Below, one piece after another: positions 38,118 through 47,866 of a DNA stretch of 64,000 nt; the first letter of the stretch is position 1, and each line of letters starts with the position of its first letter. The position numbers and the translations under genes were made by a program. Source of the stretch: Reticulitermes speratus (lineage: Eukaryota; Arthropoda; Insecta; Blattodea; Rhinotermitidae); the NCBI GenBank assembly GCA_021186555.1, contig JAJKFL010000002.1, forward strand, positions 24,530,001 through 24,594,000, written 5' to 3'. The notes below the pieces were generated by a model. That model searched no databases. It saw only the letters and a list, made by a program, of their open reading frames with translations, and had not been told where the DNA came from.

Positions 38118-39120
38118 GATGCTTGCCGTCACCGAATGAATCATTACTTTTCATCACAACGTTCAATTCGGAAGGCACATGCCCTGTGTGTGACGTACTT
38201 GACATCGGCTTCGTCTTTTTAGGCTTGGGTAAGGAGGAGAGGGTGTAGGATCTGTGCCTATTCACTTCGCAAACAAAACAGACAGTAATACATGTACATA
38301 TTGCAGGATGACTGTACAGTAAATACATACGCAAGTCCAACTATGAAGTTGAAGGGCTGTGTCTCTTAAACTGAATGCTACGTAGTATAATACCACAGTT
38401 CTTGCACTATTTTAAAGTTCTTACACTACAATTTAATGTCAATAATATTTAAAACCTAACCTACTTCGCTTATGAGCTGTCTTTATTGAGGATTGTGATC
38501 GTCACATGGAATTTTCAGAGATCATGGTGGCAAGACAAAACAACGATCCAGACCTGTTGAAAAACATTTTGTGGATGTCTGTCGATCTAAATCAAGAACA
38601 CTTTATGAACTGTAACAGCAAATTCGAAATACGTTCGCCGCTATATCTCTTGACTTGTCAAGTGTCGAGTCTGTGCCTTCCAGACTGCAGAAGTGTGTGC
38701 CAATTGTTGGGGCATGTGTTGAAATCTGAAGGTAAATGGTCATGGCAGTGTGTCAAAGTACAGTAGATTATGGCAGTACTGTCCTAGTCAGTGCTGCAAT
38801 GATGTGGGGATAGTCGTGGCCAACAGTCGAACCTAGCACACCTCCAAAATACAAGGCACAAATACTACCACATGAGCTGCTGCTTGTTTGTCCAGTGCAT
38901 ACCCCGTATCCCCATCCCAATTTCCGTGCATTAATGCCCCTAACAATACTAGGCTAAGAACAAAACACACAATCCTCCCCAATTTTTCTATTAGTCCATC
39001 TCTTATTTGCACAAATATTCTCCGTCTTCGCGCTCTTTCCACACACGTTCCACTACTTTAACTGCAATAAATCAGACGAACAAATACACTGTACCTAGAG
39101 AAATCCCTAGTGGTCCGCAT
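38118..39120. other. Unassigned intronic sequence
   Basis: No gene or repeat recognised. Confidence 0.4.
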
Positions 39121-39124
39121 TATA

Positions 39125-39175
39125 CAGAACTCCTACATGTTTCGGCTCCCAAAAAGGTCCATTGTCAAGGGGTCG
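39125..39175 (-). mobile_element. Hammerhead-motif retroelement relic
   Basis: The minus strand ends in GAGCCGAAACATGTAGGA, as in the 48.8 kb element, preceded by CCTTGACAATGG in place of the CUGANGA core. It is a decayed or variant family member without a visible inverted partner. Confidence 0.4.
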
Positions 39176-39989
39176 TATCATTTGTAGAGAGAGACGTATA
39201 TAACTACATGCATGAAATATAATTACGCAAATACAGTGCAAAACTAACAGTGTGGATGTAAGATATGTCAAAAATCCAGTTGATATTGATCAAGCTTTAA
39301 ATGTTTTTAAAACATATACAGTCATTACCTTCGATTAAAAGTGTGCTACATTTTCATAGCTGCGTGTTTACAAATTTTTACAATATTTGGATGTAATACA
39401 TTAGAATTAAAATAAATGTATTTGAAATTTAATTAAAATGTTTGCTTGCAAACGCCTATGGCTCAAAAATTGTTGCTGGTTTTGTGTATAGCGTGGTGAA
39501 GCTATATAGACAGGAGGCACAAGTAGTGAGAGGTCTGAGCAGAGACACATTTCTGCCTCAGCGTGACAGACCAAATTTCGCGTCAGCAGAATGTGTGAAG
39601 TAGGACTGACAGCCTCTCATCAAAAACACTATTTTGTTAACGAAGTGTGCCTCGGCCGATATTATCCGAAAGACATAATAGAAAACCGCACGCTTGTGGT
39701 TATTGAATTTTGCTTTGAAGACACGATGTTCGGCACTACTGCAAAATAATCACTGTGAACTGACCCCACAAACGCATAGAAGTAAATAACATGCCGGTAC
39801 GGTACTATGCTTGACAGCAGGAGCATGCTAAGTTTAACAAATAAAGTACGAGACCTGTAGACAGTCTTGTCCTCTTAAGCATATTCTCTATCCTTCCTTC
39901 CTTTATCATTTATTTGACACAGATTATGTAATATTAATTGTTAGCATTACCAATTATAGCCAAATTAGAAAGGATATGGCGGTACTATT

Positions 39990-40057
39990 CCAGAATTCGA
40001 ACCGGTCACTTCCCGGAAACAGAAGCATTACCGCCTGAGCCAACTTGCTCGTTCTCA
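39990..40057 (-). mobile_element. tRNA-like SINE head fragment
   Basis: The minus strand reads TTGGCTCAGGCGGTAATGC (box A) and CGGTTCGAATTCTGG (box B) at the spacing of a tRNA-derived promoter. No anticodon arm or acceptor stem pairs well enough for a true tRNA, so I call a SINE remnant. Confidence 0.5.
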
Positions 40058-40061
40058 CAAA

Positions 40062-40385
40062 TATACACTGTCTACTGGGATGACACCGTGTGGTCTGAGA
40101 TAAATCTAATAATGCTTCGGGCGTACTTACTGCCTCCATCTTCAGGGTAGAAGATTAAGCCGCTCGGGAGAAAGAGGGTATAGTTATAGGAACAGCAGGA
40201 AAGGATATTATTTTGCGAGTGAGCCAACAGGAGGTAGTGGCGTTACCAAGAGGAGATGGGGCCAAAATAAAGACGTTTTCCTCACTGTTTACTCTTCACC
40301 CTGAAGATGGAGGCAGTAGGTTCCTCCGACATGTTGTTAGATTTATACCAGACTATACGGCGTCACATTCCAGAAGACATTGTTC
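40062..40385. mobile_element. Foldback element with broken hammerhead motifs
   Basis: Inverted arms at 40062-40155 and 40293-40385 share TACCCTGAAGATGGAGGCAGT-type sequence and a GATTTAT-CAGAC stretch. The right arm keeps CUGAAGA (40301-40307) and a 5-bp stem II (GGAGG/CCUCC). The GAAA box is reduced to GA (40328-40329), so the ribozyme core is broken. The left arm keeps CUGAAGA on the minus strand (40139-40145) but has lost the GAAA box. Confidence 0.6.
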
Positions 40386-40679
40386 TTCATACATGCTGCC
40401 ATGACAACCCACATTTACATACTGTACCACCAATTATTAATTTGATTAATTTCCTTTTACGCAAACAAAAGTGGGAGGCATGAGGAGCTTGGTGATTTAT
40501 ACTCCTCGCCAAATCAAGGATGATGAGATTGGCGGGTCTTGTAGCACGTATGTGAAAGAAGTACGATGCATAGAGTGTTTTGGATGGAAAACTGAAGAAA
40601 AAATTACCTAGGAGTGGATGGAAAGATAAGTTAATTTGGTCAGGAATTGCAATCCAAGAAAGTGATAATGCAATGTAAC

Positions 40680-41030
40680 AAGATTACTAATCATGGAAAT
40701 GCTTGAAAATCGTTTAAAAGTCGAAATTTTAAGGGGCGCCTTCTTAGGAGATACAGTCATTCTTCCAAGAAATGACTTACTCCAAGTAAAACACAAATGC
40801 CATTTGCAGAAAAAGGAGACAGTCTCCGAAAAGACCATCATTTGAAATGACTGTAAACAAATCACAGGGGCAAACATTTGAACGTACTGCGATTTATCTT
40901 GAAGATACATTTTTATGGACAATAATTGCAAGTCAAGGACCAGTTTTAAATAAGAGCAGAGTTTTAGCTCATAATATTGTTTATCCTGTAATTCTTCACG
41001 ATGAGCAATATAATCTCATCAATAAGGGTC
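40680..41030 (+). pseudogene. Helitron (Pif1-like) helicase C-terminal fragment
   Basis: A broken reading frame gives LENRLKVEILRGAFLGDTVI (from about 40702), then after a stop and frame change FEMTVNKSQGQTFERTAIYL (about 40841-40903), and later NKSRVLAHNIVYPVIL. The NKSQGQT string is the superfamily 1 helicase motif seen near the C-terminus of Pif1-like helicases, and this arrangement with the following serine/arginine-poor segment matches Helitron-encoded proteins. Rep domain, N-terminal helicase motifs and element ends are missing. Dead fragment. Confidence 0.75.
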
Positions 41031-41195
41031 ATGTTCTATATGTCTTTTTAGTCTATCATTGTTTAATTTAGTTTCATTGTAAATAAAAGTCTTTTGCGAA
41101 TTCATCATTTTTGATTTGTAAACACTCAAGTTTCATAATATTGTCAGGTGTTGTGATTAAGTCCAGGGTAGAAAGCAGAAAAACAAACATTATGA

Positions 41196-41346
41196 AATCA
41201 CAAATTACACACGGATGAAATGCACTATGTTTTTATCACTCTTTATTCTTTTACCCCTACATATGTTTCAGCCCTTACAAGGCTAGGGGTAAAAGAATAA
41301 AGAGTGAAAAAACATAGTGCATTTCGTTGGTGTGTAATTTGTGATT
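41196..41346. mobile_element. Near-perfect palindrome, 62-bp arms
   Basis: Arms 41196-41258 and 41285-41346 are almost exact complements (core TCACTCTTTATTCTTTTACC), with a 26-nt spacer. On the minus strand the spacer reads AGCCTTGTAAGGGCTGAAAC, so a stem-II-like hairpin and the GAAA box are present. The CUGANGA box between stem I and stem II is absent. The flank AAAATGCACGGTGAAT resembles sequence beside the 12.7-13.4 kb element. Confidence 0.65.
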
Positions 41347-41852
41347 TGTTAAAAATGCACGGTGAATATAATATAAAAAAAACACAATGAAATCGAAAAA
41401 TTACATTTTTATACGTGTTACATGATGAAAAATGGTCATAAAAGAACACTTTGAAAGGTGATTTTGGGCCCCTACTTGATACTTCCAGTAATTTATAATG
41501 TTAAGAAAATAATAAGTACCCAGTATTTATTCCTGTGTAGGCTATGATGACAGACAAACGTAGAGACAGGTAGGAATACAGCACTAACGGGGAGATGAGA
41601 AATGCGTGCAGAATGTTAATTGGAACCCTGAATGGAAGAAATCACTTTTGACACCTGGCATAGACAGAAGAATATTATTGAAGTGGATTTAAATGGAATA
41701 GGGAGTGAAGTTATTGACTAGATTCAACTGGTTCAGGATAGGGCCAGTGACAGGCTCATGTGAACCATTCTAAATGCCAGAGGATTAGTTATAAATAATT
41801 CCTACTGTGTTGGGGGATGAAATGTCGAGTTGACTTCAGTGTTTCATTTTAG
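41347..41852. other. End of 15.4 kb TMEM132 intron
   Basis: Between 41690 and 41790 the + strand reads like a decayed mobile-element tail with stops (VIDxIQLVQDRA-like string), family uncertain. The last bases form the TTTCATTTTAG acceptor. Confidence 0.4.
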
Positions 41853-42055
41853 GTCTCATCATCATGCAGTTCTGTGTATGTGGATGGCTCTGAAATTCGT
41901 GGGTCATCTAATGCCTCAGTTCTGGTTAAATATGGGACGTATACTGGCCTAGCTAAATTCACAGTATGGATGCCAGAGTTTCCATTGGAAGTTAATGTGG
42001 CTGACTTCCGTCTCAGCCAGGTGAAGGGCTGGAAAGTGCCTGAAGAACATGCAAG
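41853..42055 (+). CDS. TMEM132: TMEM132-family protein, visible exon 2
   Basis: Residues 49-116 of the visible protein. It opens with VSSSCSSVYVDGSEIRGSSN and continues ASVLVKYGTYTGLAKFTVWM, PEFPLEVNVADFRLSQVKGW and KVPEEHA. The WMPEFPLEV...LSQVKGWKVP block is a hallmark of the TMEM132 middle domain and is the strongest single piece of evidence for the gene. Acceptor TTTTAG, donor AAG|gtaacc. The exon is 203 bp and leaves two bases of an Arg/Ser codon to be completed by the next exon, which supplies one base. It follows a 15.4 kb intron. Confidence 0.95.
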
Positions 42056-42127
42056 GTAACCTCAGCACTATAAGTAATAACAGTGATACTATAAATTTAA
42101 GTTATTAGAATTGATGTTTTTCTGCAC

Positions 42128-42965
42128 GAGCTGGCATAGCTTGGTCTGTAAAGCACTGGTTATGACTGTGTGATTAAGGTTTGATGCCTGGCAGGCCTAG
42201 ACCAGCTACAGGACCCATCAAATGTTCTATCCCATGGGTACCAGGAATTCTTTCCCCAGGACTAACTCCAGGGCAAATCAACTAGAGCAATGGTTCCCAA
42301 ACTTTGCTACATGGATACCTGTCCTTATGATGAATTTTAATTCCACAGTATTCTTTTTGTGGTTCACCATGGCTTTGTGTGTGTATGAAACATAGAGGGT
42401 GCAACAATAAGAATATATGTTGTTTTGATATGAATTTCTGGTATTAATATTTAACATATTTCCCTCCTATTTTTTAAATAAATCAGTGGTTCTTCTCCAA
42501 AAATCCAAGGGGAAGGGACAGATCCTTGGTTACCCTTCTTCTGCTGTTGCCAACTGAAAACTGAATTCTTGAAATCTCCTGTAGAGTAATGGTCCACACA
42601 GATAACCTTAAGAAATTATTGGAATTACAGTTCAAATACCAAAAATAACATTAACACTAAACCAATGAATTCAATTTGATTATGTTATGCTTCAGTATTT
42701 TGATTAGACTTTCCTTGATTTTTAGATTAACATAAATAATTTCCACCACATTTAATATATAATATATACATTTTATATACCCGAGGATCTGTGAAGTTTT
42801 ATCAAAACCAAAAGGGTCCCACAGCAAATGGAAGGTCGAGAAACATTGAGCTAGGTGATAAGTCTGACCAGTCACGTCCATCTGGTGCTTAGGATAGAAT
42901 GTGTAAAACTTTACCTTCACATCCCTTACATGTCTTCATGGTGTGGTCAGTATATAGAGAAACAA
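42128..42965 (+). mobile_element. SINE split by a later insertion
   Basis: Two halves, 42128-42287 and 42849-42965, match consecutive parts of the SINE at 45218: head (GGCATAGCTTGGTCTGTAAA, GGTTTGATGCCTGGCAGG), GGGTACCAGGAATTCTTTCC, then CTGACCAGTCACGTCCATCT and a CTTCATGGTGTGG tail. The middle 561 bp is a different element. It lies in the TMEM132 intron. Confidence 0.75.
42288..42848. mobile_element. hAT-like non-autonomous DNA transposon
   Basis: Terminal inverted repeats: left CAATGGTTCCCAAACTTTGC, right (complement) CAATGTTTCTCGACCTTCCA. These resemble hAT ends of the CAGTGGTTCTCAAACTT type. Flanking 8-mers, AACTAGAG and AGCTAGGT, share only a CTAG core, so the target-site duplication is decayed or uncertain. 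No transposase frame. It interrupts a SINE and is therefore younger. Confidence 0.65.
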
Positions 42966-43882
42966 ATTGTGTGTTTTCCTACAACTCTTGTGTTATTTTG
43001 GTGCTACTGATTTTGAACTGTGACAATGTATGTAATACTTACCATAAATGTAATTGAGAACATAATGCTACAGCAGCATTAAACTACCTGAATCTGTCTT
43101 GCTTAGAAATATCAGAGTTTGGATTTCATTATTAGTATAATGCAAAAAGCTTTAATAGAGAATTCACATTACTTGTCACGTAATTATATTCAGAGAATAA
43201 GACAGGTGATAAGGTGATTAACCTATTAAAGGTTAGTGTATTCAAACTGAGAGTGCATTTATGGGTCTTACTTCCTATGGGTATCCTTGACTACAGATAT
43301 TACATTCACATTAATATTAAACCAGTGCATTGGAAGAGTTTTTAGAGAGTATGTAGGTGAGTCAAAGGAAAACCTCAGAGACATTTTTACCAGCTAATTT
43401 AGTGCATACAGGTTCATTACAGCTTTTGTCATTTTTCAACATATTGCCAGCTGTATTACACATAGTACATCCTTCTAACCTGTGCCAATGACTTACTGCA
43501 CCTACAGCTGCACAAACGAGGGGCTCGACTTTTTTTTGCACTTTTAAGGTTTTCATTTGATTCACAGTATGCTTATAAGACAAAAGGAAATATGCCATCA
43601 TCAGTAAAGAAAAGGCATGGTATATCAAATCAAAAAACATAAAATTTCGCACACTAAATTCCATGTAAACTTAAAATAGGAAGTTAAAAAAATTGTCGTA
43701 TGTTGAGATACAGTTTCCTGTCAGTATCAACATTATTTCACTTTTATTATATTTTGTTGCTTGTTGTAGAATGTTCTATATACATCTGTAAAAAGTCCAT
43801 GAGAATGAATAATGTTACATGTAAATATTGATTTTGTCTATCGGAGATCAAGGACATCAGTATTTTCTGTTTTCTTATCCAG
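42966..43882. other. TMEM132 intron
   Basis: AT-rich intron sequence, nothing recognised. It ends with the TTCTTATCCAG acceptor. Confidence 0.6.
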
Positions 43883-44048
43883 TGGTGCAAAAATCAAAAG
43901 GTCATTAGATGATAATCATAACAGTCGACCTGGAGCATATAGAGGCTGGCCTAACTCAGGAGTCATGCTTCCAGAACACATAGGAAATGCTATTGATCAA
44001 GAACGACATGGAATGTGTCATCTCCGTTTTCAACAAAGCCCAGTAGAG
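43883..44048 (+). CDS. TMEM132: TMEM132-family protein, visible exon 3
   Basis: Residues 116-171: the first base completes the codon begun at 42055, then GAKIKRSLDDNHNSRPGAYR, GWPNSGVMLPEHIGNAIDQE and RHGMCHLRFQQSPVE. Acceptor TATCCAG, donor GAG|gtaggg. Length 166 bp (1 + 55 codons) keeps phase. The CxxRFQQSPVEVYAHF transition into the next exon is typical of the family. The basic, Asn-rich stretch at its start is probably a loop. Confidence 0.92.
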
Positions 44049-44134
44049 GTAGGGTAGTTTTTCATTACTTCTTCCATTTATGTGTATTACAATAGGTAAC
44101 GTTTTTATAATTATAATTATTATTTTCCATTCAG

Positions 44135-44317
44135 GTGTATGCCCACTTTCTAGCTACAGACCATGATTCTGGCAGAGTCAGTTATTTTGTAAGTCGTCGA
44201 ACTTCACTTCGTGTCACTGATCTAGTGCTGAGTTTACTACGAGTGTCTGATCCACGGATAGCAAGTCTGCATGGACGTATTTTACAGGGTCGGAGCTTTG
44301 GAAGAACAGAGGTCCAG
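44135..44317 (+). CDS. TMEM132: TMEM132-family protein, visible exon 4
   Basis: Residues 172-232: VYAHFLATDHDSGRVSYFVS, RRTSLRVTDLVLSLLRVSDP and RIASLHGRILQGRSFGRTEV Q. Exactly 61 codons, phase 0 at both ends, acceptor CCATTCAG and donor CAG|gtatga. Only 86 bp of intron separate it from exon 3. The F(L)ATDHDSGRVSY segment and LRVSDPRIASL fit the TMEM132 ectodomain. Confidence 0.93.
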
Positions 44318-45217
44318 GTATGAACACTTCACCAGGAAAATAACAGTATCACTAACACAACAGTTATCTGTATTGTATTTTCTGTAATGAGATGAATATG
44401 AATTCACAGCTTTTTGTCATATGATTGCCTATCATGACATGTAGTTTCTATATGACAAGGGTACTTAAAGAAATATAAAACTAAGTTTTGTGGATACAAA
44501 GACAAAAAGTGTTAATCTCTGTATGTAGTTTGTACACCATAATGATAAATGGACAAATGGAAAACTATGTTTTGAGGGTATGAAGATAACAGGAAACTGA
44601 GCACCTATTGCTCTCAGGACTGAAGTGGGTTGGCAGAAATGTAGAAGCTAGGGAATATCCAGTTGTAGTCAATATAAGAATTAGATTGTCACACAGTGAT
44701 TGAACACAATACACCCCTAGGCGCACGTGCGCAAGCGTGTGCATGTGTGCATTGACACAAAATATCGTACGAGGTATATTCCTCCAGTCAGGGGGGCCAT
44801 AGGCATAAATAACTTGGGAGGTGCAGGGGGGGGGCAAATGCCCCTCCAATATTTTGTCTAAAAATAGAAACAAAACCAATCTTCCCTCTCTTTCTAACTT
44901 GATACCTTTGTAAATTAAAGTTCCTAATACCCATGGTCGATTTTTGCCCCCCCCCCCCCTCCCCCAGTATTATGAGCCAAGTTGCACGTATGAGTGGGCC
45001 TACAATGCCAAAGCTTTAGACTGATATCCTGCTGATTCACTAAATGGCAGTTGAAAGGACATTTATGCCCCTTACCCTTAATTATTTTTTAATATTAATT
45101 AAATATTTCTTATTGGCAGATACAGTCAGTGAAATTGTGTAGTGTATAATATATGGGATTATCACTGGTTGAAATTACAATAGTATATACTTTATTGTTT
45201 TATAAACGTCACTATAG
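44318..45217. other. TMEM132 intron with G/C homopolymer patch
   Basis: A G run near 44826-44834 and a C run near 44947-44962 bracket about 120 bp, with GGGGCAAATGCCCCTCC between them. It may be a small repeat related to the C-rich elements at 46.2 and 59.1 kb. Otherwise nothing. Confidence 0.45.
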
Positions 45218-45496
45218 GAGCCAGGATGGCTCAGTCAGTGTAGTGACTAGGCTGTGGGCTGGGATACTTTGGGCGAGAGTTTTTCCAGTTGTCTAGAGTG
45301 TTCAGACTGGCTCTGGGTTCCACACAACCCCATCTTCGGTGGGTACCACGGTTTCTTGCCCCGGGGATAAAGCAACTGACCAGTCATCTCCATCTGGGAC
45401 CAAGCCTAAGAATGCATGGAGTTAAACTGTGACTCCCCCATATTCCTTATGGTGTGGTACTTGATTGAACAAAGGGACAAATTTACCTTTACAAGA
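45218..45496 (+). mobile_element. tRNA-related SINE (family A relative)
   Basis: Head GCCAGGATGGCTCAGTCAGT (box A), then a body with GGTTTCTTGCCCCGGGGATA and GACCAGTCATCTCCATCTGG, and an AATTTACCTTTAC 3' end like that of family A. It matches the split copy at 42.1-43.0 kb. Inserted in the TMEM132 intron in sense orientation. Confidence 0.8.
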
Positions 45497-45830
45497 ATAA
45501 TTTTACACAGTCTAACATAATTACATTAATTTAACTTTAACATTTTCAGGTTATCAGAGAAAATATCACAGATTTCCTAGACATTGAGTTGTGACTTAAA
45601 AGAAAGGCTGTTTATTATTTAAAAATTAATAACAGCCATGTAAATGCTTCTGATGTGCTTAGGGTTAGCAATGGTTGGGATAAGAGGGAGTGAGGTAAGG
45701 GGGAGTGATGTGTGTGTAGAAGGGGGGCTCAAACTCTGGCTGGAGCCCACACACATCAGTATGTTAGTGCTAAGCAGATTCTCTCCTAAGAATAGTACTG
45801 TGAGAAGGTAAATTAGTGAAATTTTTTCAG

Positions 45831-46022
45831 GTACTGTCACCCATCACAGGAAGAGTAATAGGTGCAAAGGAAGTGCGGGTAGTAAATGAAAAAGTAAGCA
45901 TCACAAGGCTGCAGGTGAGAGTTGTGTCTGGACTGCAGCTGTCAATTGTGCCAGATAGTGCAGTAGAAAATGGTTACATTGCGGAAACTACAGTGACTAG
46001 GAAGTTAACAGCCCAGTACCAG
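45831..46022 (+). CDS. TMEM132: TMEM132-family protein, visible exon 5
   Basis: Residues 233-296: VLSPITGRVIGAKEVRVVNE, KVSITRLQVRVVSGLQLSIV and PDSAVENGYIAETTVTRKLT AQYQ. Exactly 64 codons, phase 0, acceptor TTTTTTCAG and donor CAG|gtatgg. The VxSPxTGxVIGxKEVxVxxEKVSI pattern and LQVRVVSGLQLSI are recognisable TMEM132 features. It codes another beta-rich ectodomain segment. Confidence 0.94.
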
Positions 46023-46227
46023 GTATGGCAGGTTCAGAATCCATTATTTCGGTAGAAGTATTTCATTGATCACCAAAATATTATTTACTGTTGCTCTGCT
46101 TGATTCATATTTTGTAGCTTGTATTATTTTTTTCAAATGTATTAGTCCATGTTGTACTTATAATTACTGTATTAGGTAATACATTAGAGATTCTTTTTAC
46201 AATTAAAAAGGAAAAAGAATGATACGA

Positions 46228-46665
46228 GAGCCCCCCCCCCCCCCCCCCCCCCCCCGCACCAAATCGAAATTTAAAAAACACAAGGTTTTGTATACATGAT
46301 GAAATCGAGTGTTTTATGTGCTTTGACCTTCAGCCAAAATCAGCCACTGAAATCGGCTGATGACTAGTGTGAGTACATTAAAATTTTGAATAACAAAATT
46401 AAAAAAAAACGTGGAATATGTTAGATTAAATGTAAAACATTCAAGAAGAATAGACCTTGTGATTTAAATTAAGTGAGCCAGTCATGCAACATGTAGTTAT
46501 ATTTGTGTGTATGTAAATGCAGTTTCAAACAATGTTATGTTACATTTATACTTGTGCCATGTTTTTATAACATAATTTTTAAAATTAAGCATAAATTATA
46601 TATAGCCTCAGGGTCAGCTCCTTCCCACCCCCCATATGAAAAATTATGGGTGTGCACCTGATATG
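46228..46665. repeat. Dispersed C-rich-ended repeat, copy 1
   Basis: Starts at a run of about 25 C (46231-46255). It shares CCACTGAAATCGGCTGATgA, TATAACATAATTTTTA and TAGCCTCAGGGTCAG with 59085-59455 in the same order, and both copies end in a second C-rich patch and ATGAAAAATTA-like sequence. Class unknown. It lies in a TMEM132 intron. Confidence 0.65.
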
Positions 46666-46708
46666 AGCCAACCAATTATACTGTAATGTTTAATACTGTT
46701 TTTGACAG

Positions 46709-47171
46709 GAAGGGCTGTTGGATATTGACCTGGAGTTTTCAGATGGCATTCGGACCCCACTTCGTGATGTCGCTGTGAGTGACTACTATCTTCTAGTGGA
46801 CAGTTTAGATCCTGAAGTGGTTGCATTTGCCCCAATGGTAGCTTCTCATCATCCTCGCGTGATAGCAGTGGGTGAGGGTCGGGGTGATCTGCTGAGAGTT
46901 GCCCTTCTCTTGGCTGAACAGTGTCGTGGAAGCACATCAATACGTCGAGGCGGTACTAGCAGTGGTGCTAGTAAAGGTATTGGCAAGGGCAATATAGGAG
47001 GACCACTGACAGCTGCTTCAGCACATGTTGATGTGGACTTTTCGGCCAGTGAAGTTCCACAGAGGCCTGACTTTGTGCAGAATGATGGAGGAAATGTAGG
47101 ATCTAGTCATGGTGGACGGGACAGAAAAAATAACAGGGAGCTGGCTGCTGATCTGCGTGACATTCTGAAAG
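46709..47171 (+). CDS. TMEM132: TMEM132-family protein, visible exon 6
   Basis: Residues 297-451. It starts EGLLDIDLEFSDGIRTPLRD and continues VAVSDYYLLVDSLDPEVVAF, APMVASHHPRVIAVGEGRGD and LLRVALLLAEQCR. This is a well-conserved membrane-distal to juxtamembrane region of the family, including the TPL.DV...Y.L.V.SLD..VVA and VIAVGEG.G.LL signatures. A Gly/Ser-rich, likely disordered linker follows. Acceptor TTTGACAG; donor AAAG|gtactg. Length 463 bp leaves one base to be completed by two bases of the next exon. The sequence just past its donor is a decayed copy of the exon end. Confidence 0.95.
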
Positions 47172-47221
47172 GTACTGCTGTCTGATTTGCCACATTTTAT
47201 TTTACTGTAAGAATGAGAAGT

Positions 47222-47310
47222 GTAGTATCAGGCCATGGTGGACAGGAAAGGAACACTGCTGATCTGCTTGACATCACTTCCCACATTTTGTTTGTTTTAG
47301 GAATGAAAAA
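47222..47310 (+). pseudogene. Partial tandem duplicate of exon 6 end and its intron start
   Basis: Resembles 47097-47219 with small gaps: CATGGTGGACaGGA, then CTGCTGATCTGCtTGACAT (exon part), then CCACATTTTgTTTgTTTTAGGAATGA (intron part). The donor region is deleted in the duplicate, so it cannot be spliced as an exon end. No open frame continues the gene. Confidence 0.7.
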
Positions 47311-47799
47311 GTCAGGTGCCTGAAATAGGTCATGACCACTTCCAAATTCATTCCAGTTCATCATTCGTCCTTCTAGCATTGATACACTATAGTCTGAGGT
47401 GCTCATTTGTCACCACTGCAAAATAAATCAGAAAAAAAAGGCATTATAGGAAAATCCTATAGATCGTCATTGCATAACTTTCACATATTCGTCATGCTGA
47501 ATTCAAGTAGAAATATGAATCATACTGTTGTGTGTAGTGCAGACCATATGAAAATTTTACACACCTGCTACCTTTCCCTTTTAAGGAGTTATATTATTTT
47601 GAATAGCAGAACAAATTATTATGTTCAAATATCCAAAATTGTTTTCTTCTTCTTCTGTTACCTTCTTTACCAAAAGCCAGTTTTATGTGACAGTTATAAG
47701 GGTACAGGCACGTGTATAAAAATGGAAAGCATAAAATAATTTTGTCTTAAATTACATTTCATATTCCTATGATATGCATTATCATTAATTCTCATGTTG

Positions 47800-47802
<3 letters not shown>

Positions 47803-47832
<30 letters not shown>
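47803..47832. repeat. (TA)n microsatellite close to a splice acceptor
   Basis: About fifteen TA units, ending some 33 bp upstream of the acceptor of visible exon 7. Confidence 0.95.
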
Positions 47833-47833
<1 letters not shown>

Positions 47834-47866
47834 GATATTTCACCTTTGATTCTTCTGTCCATGTAG

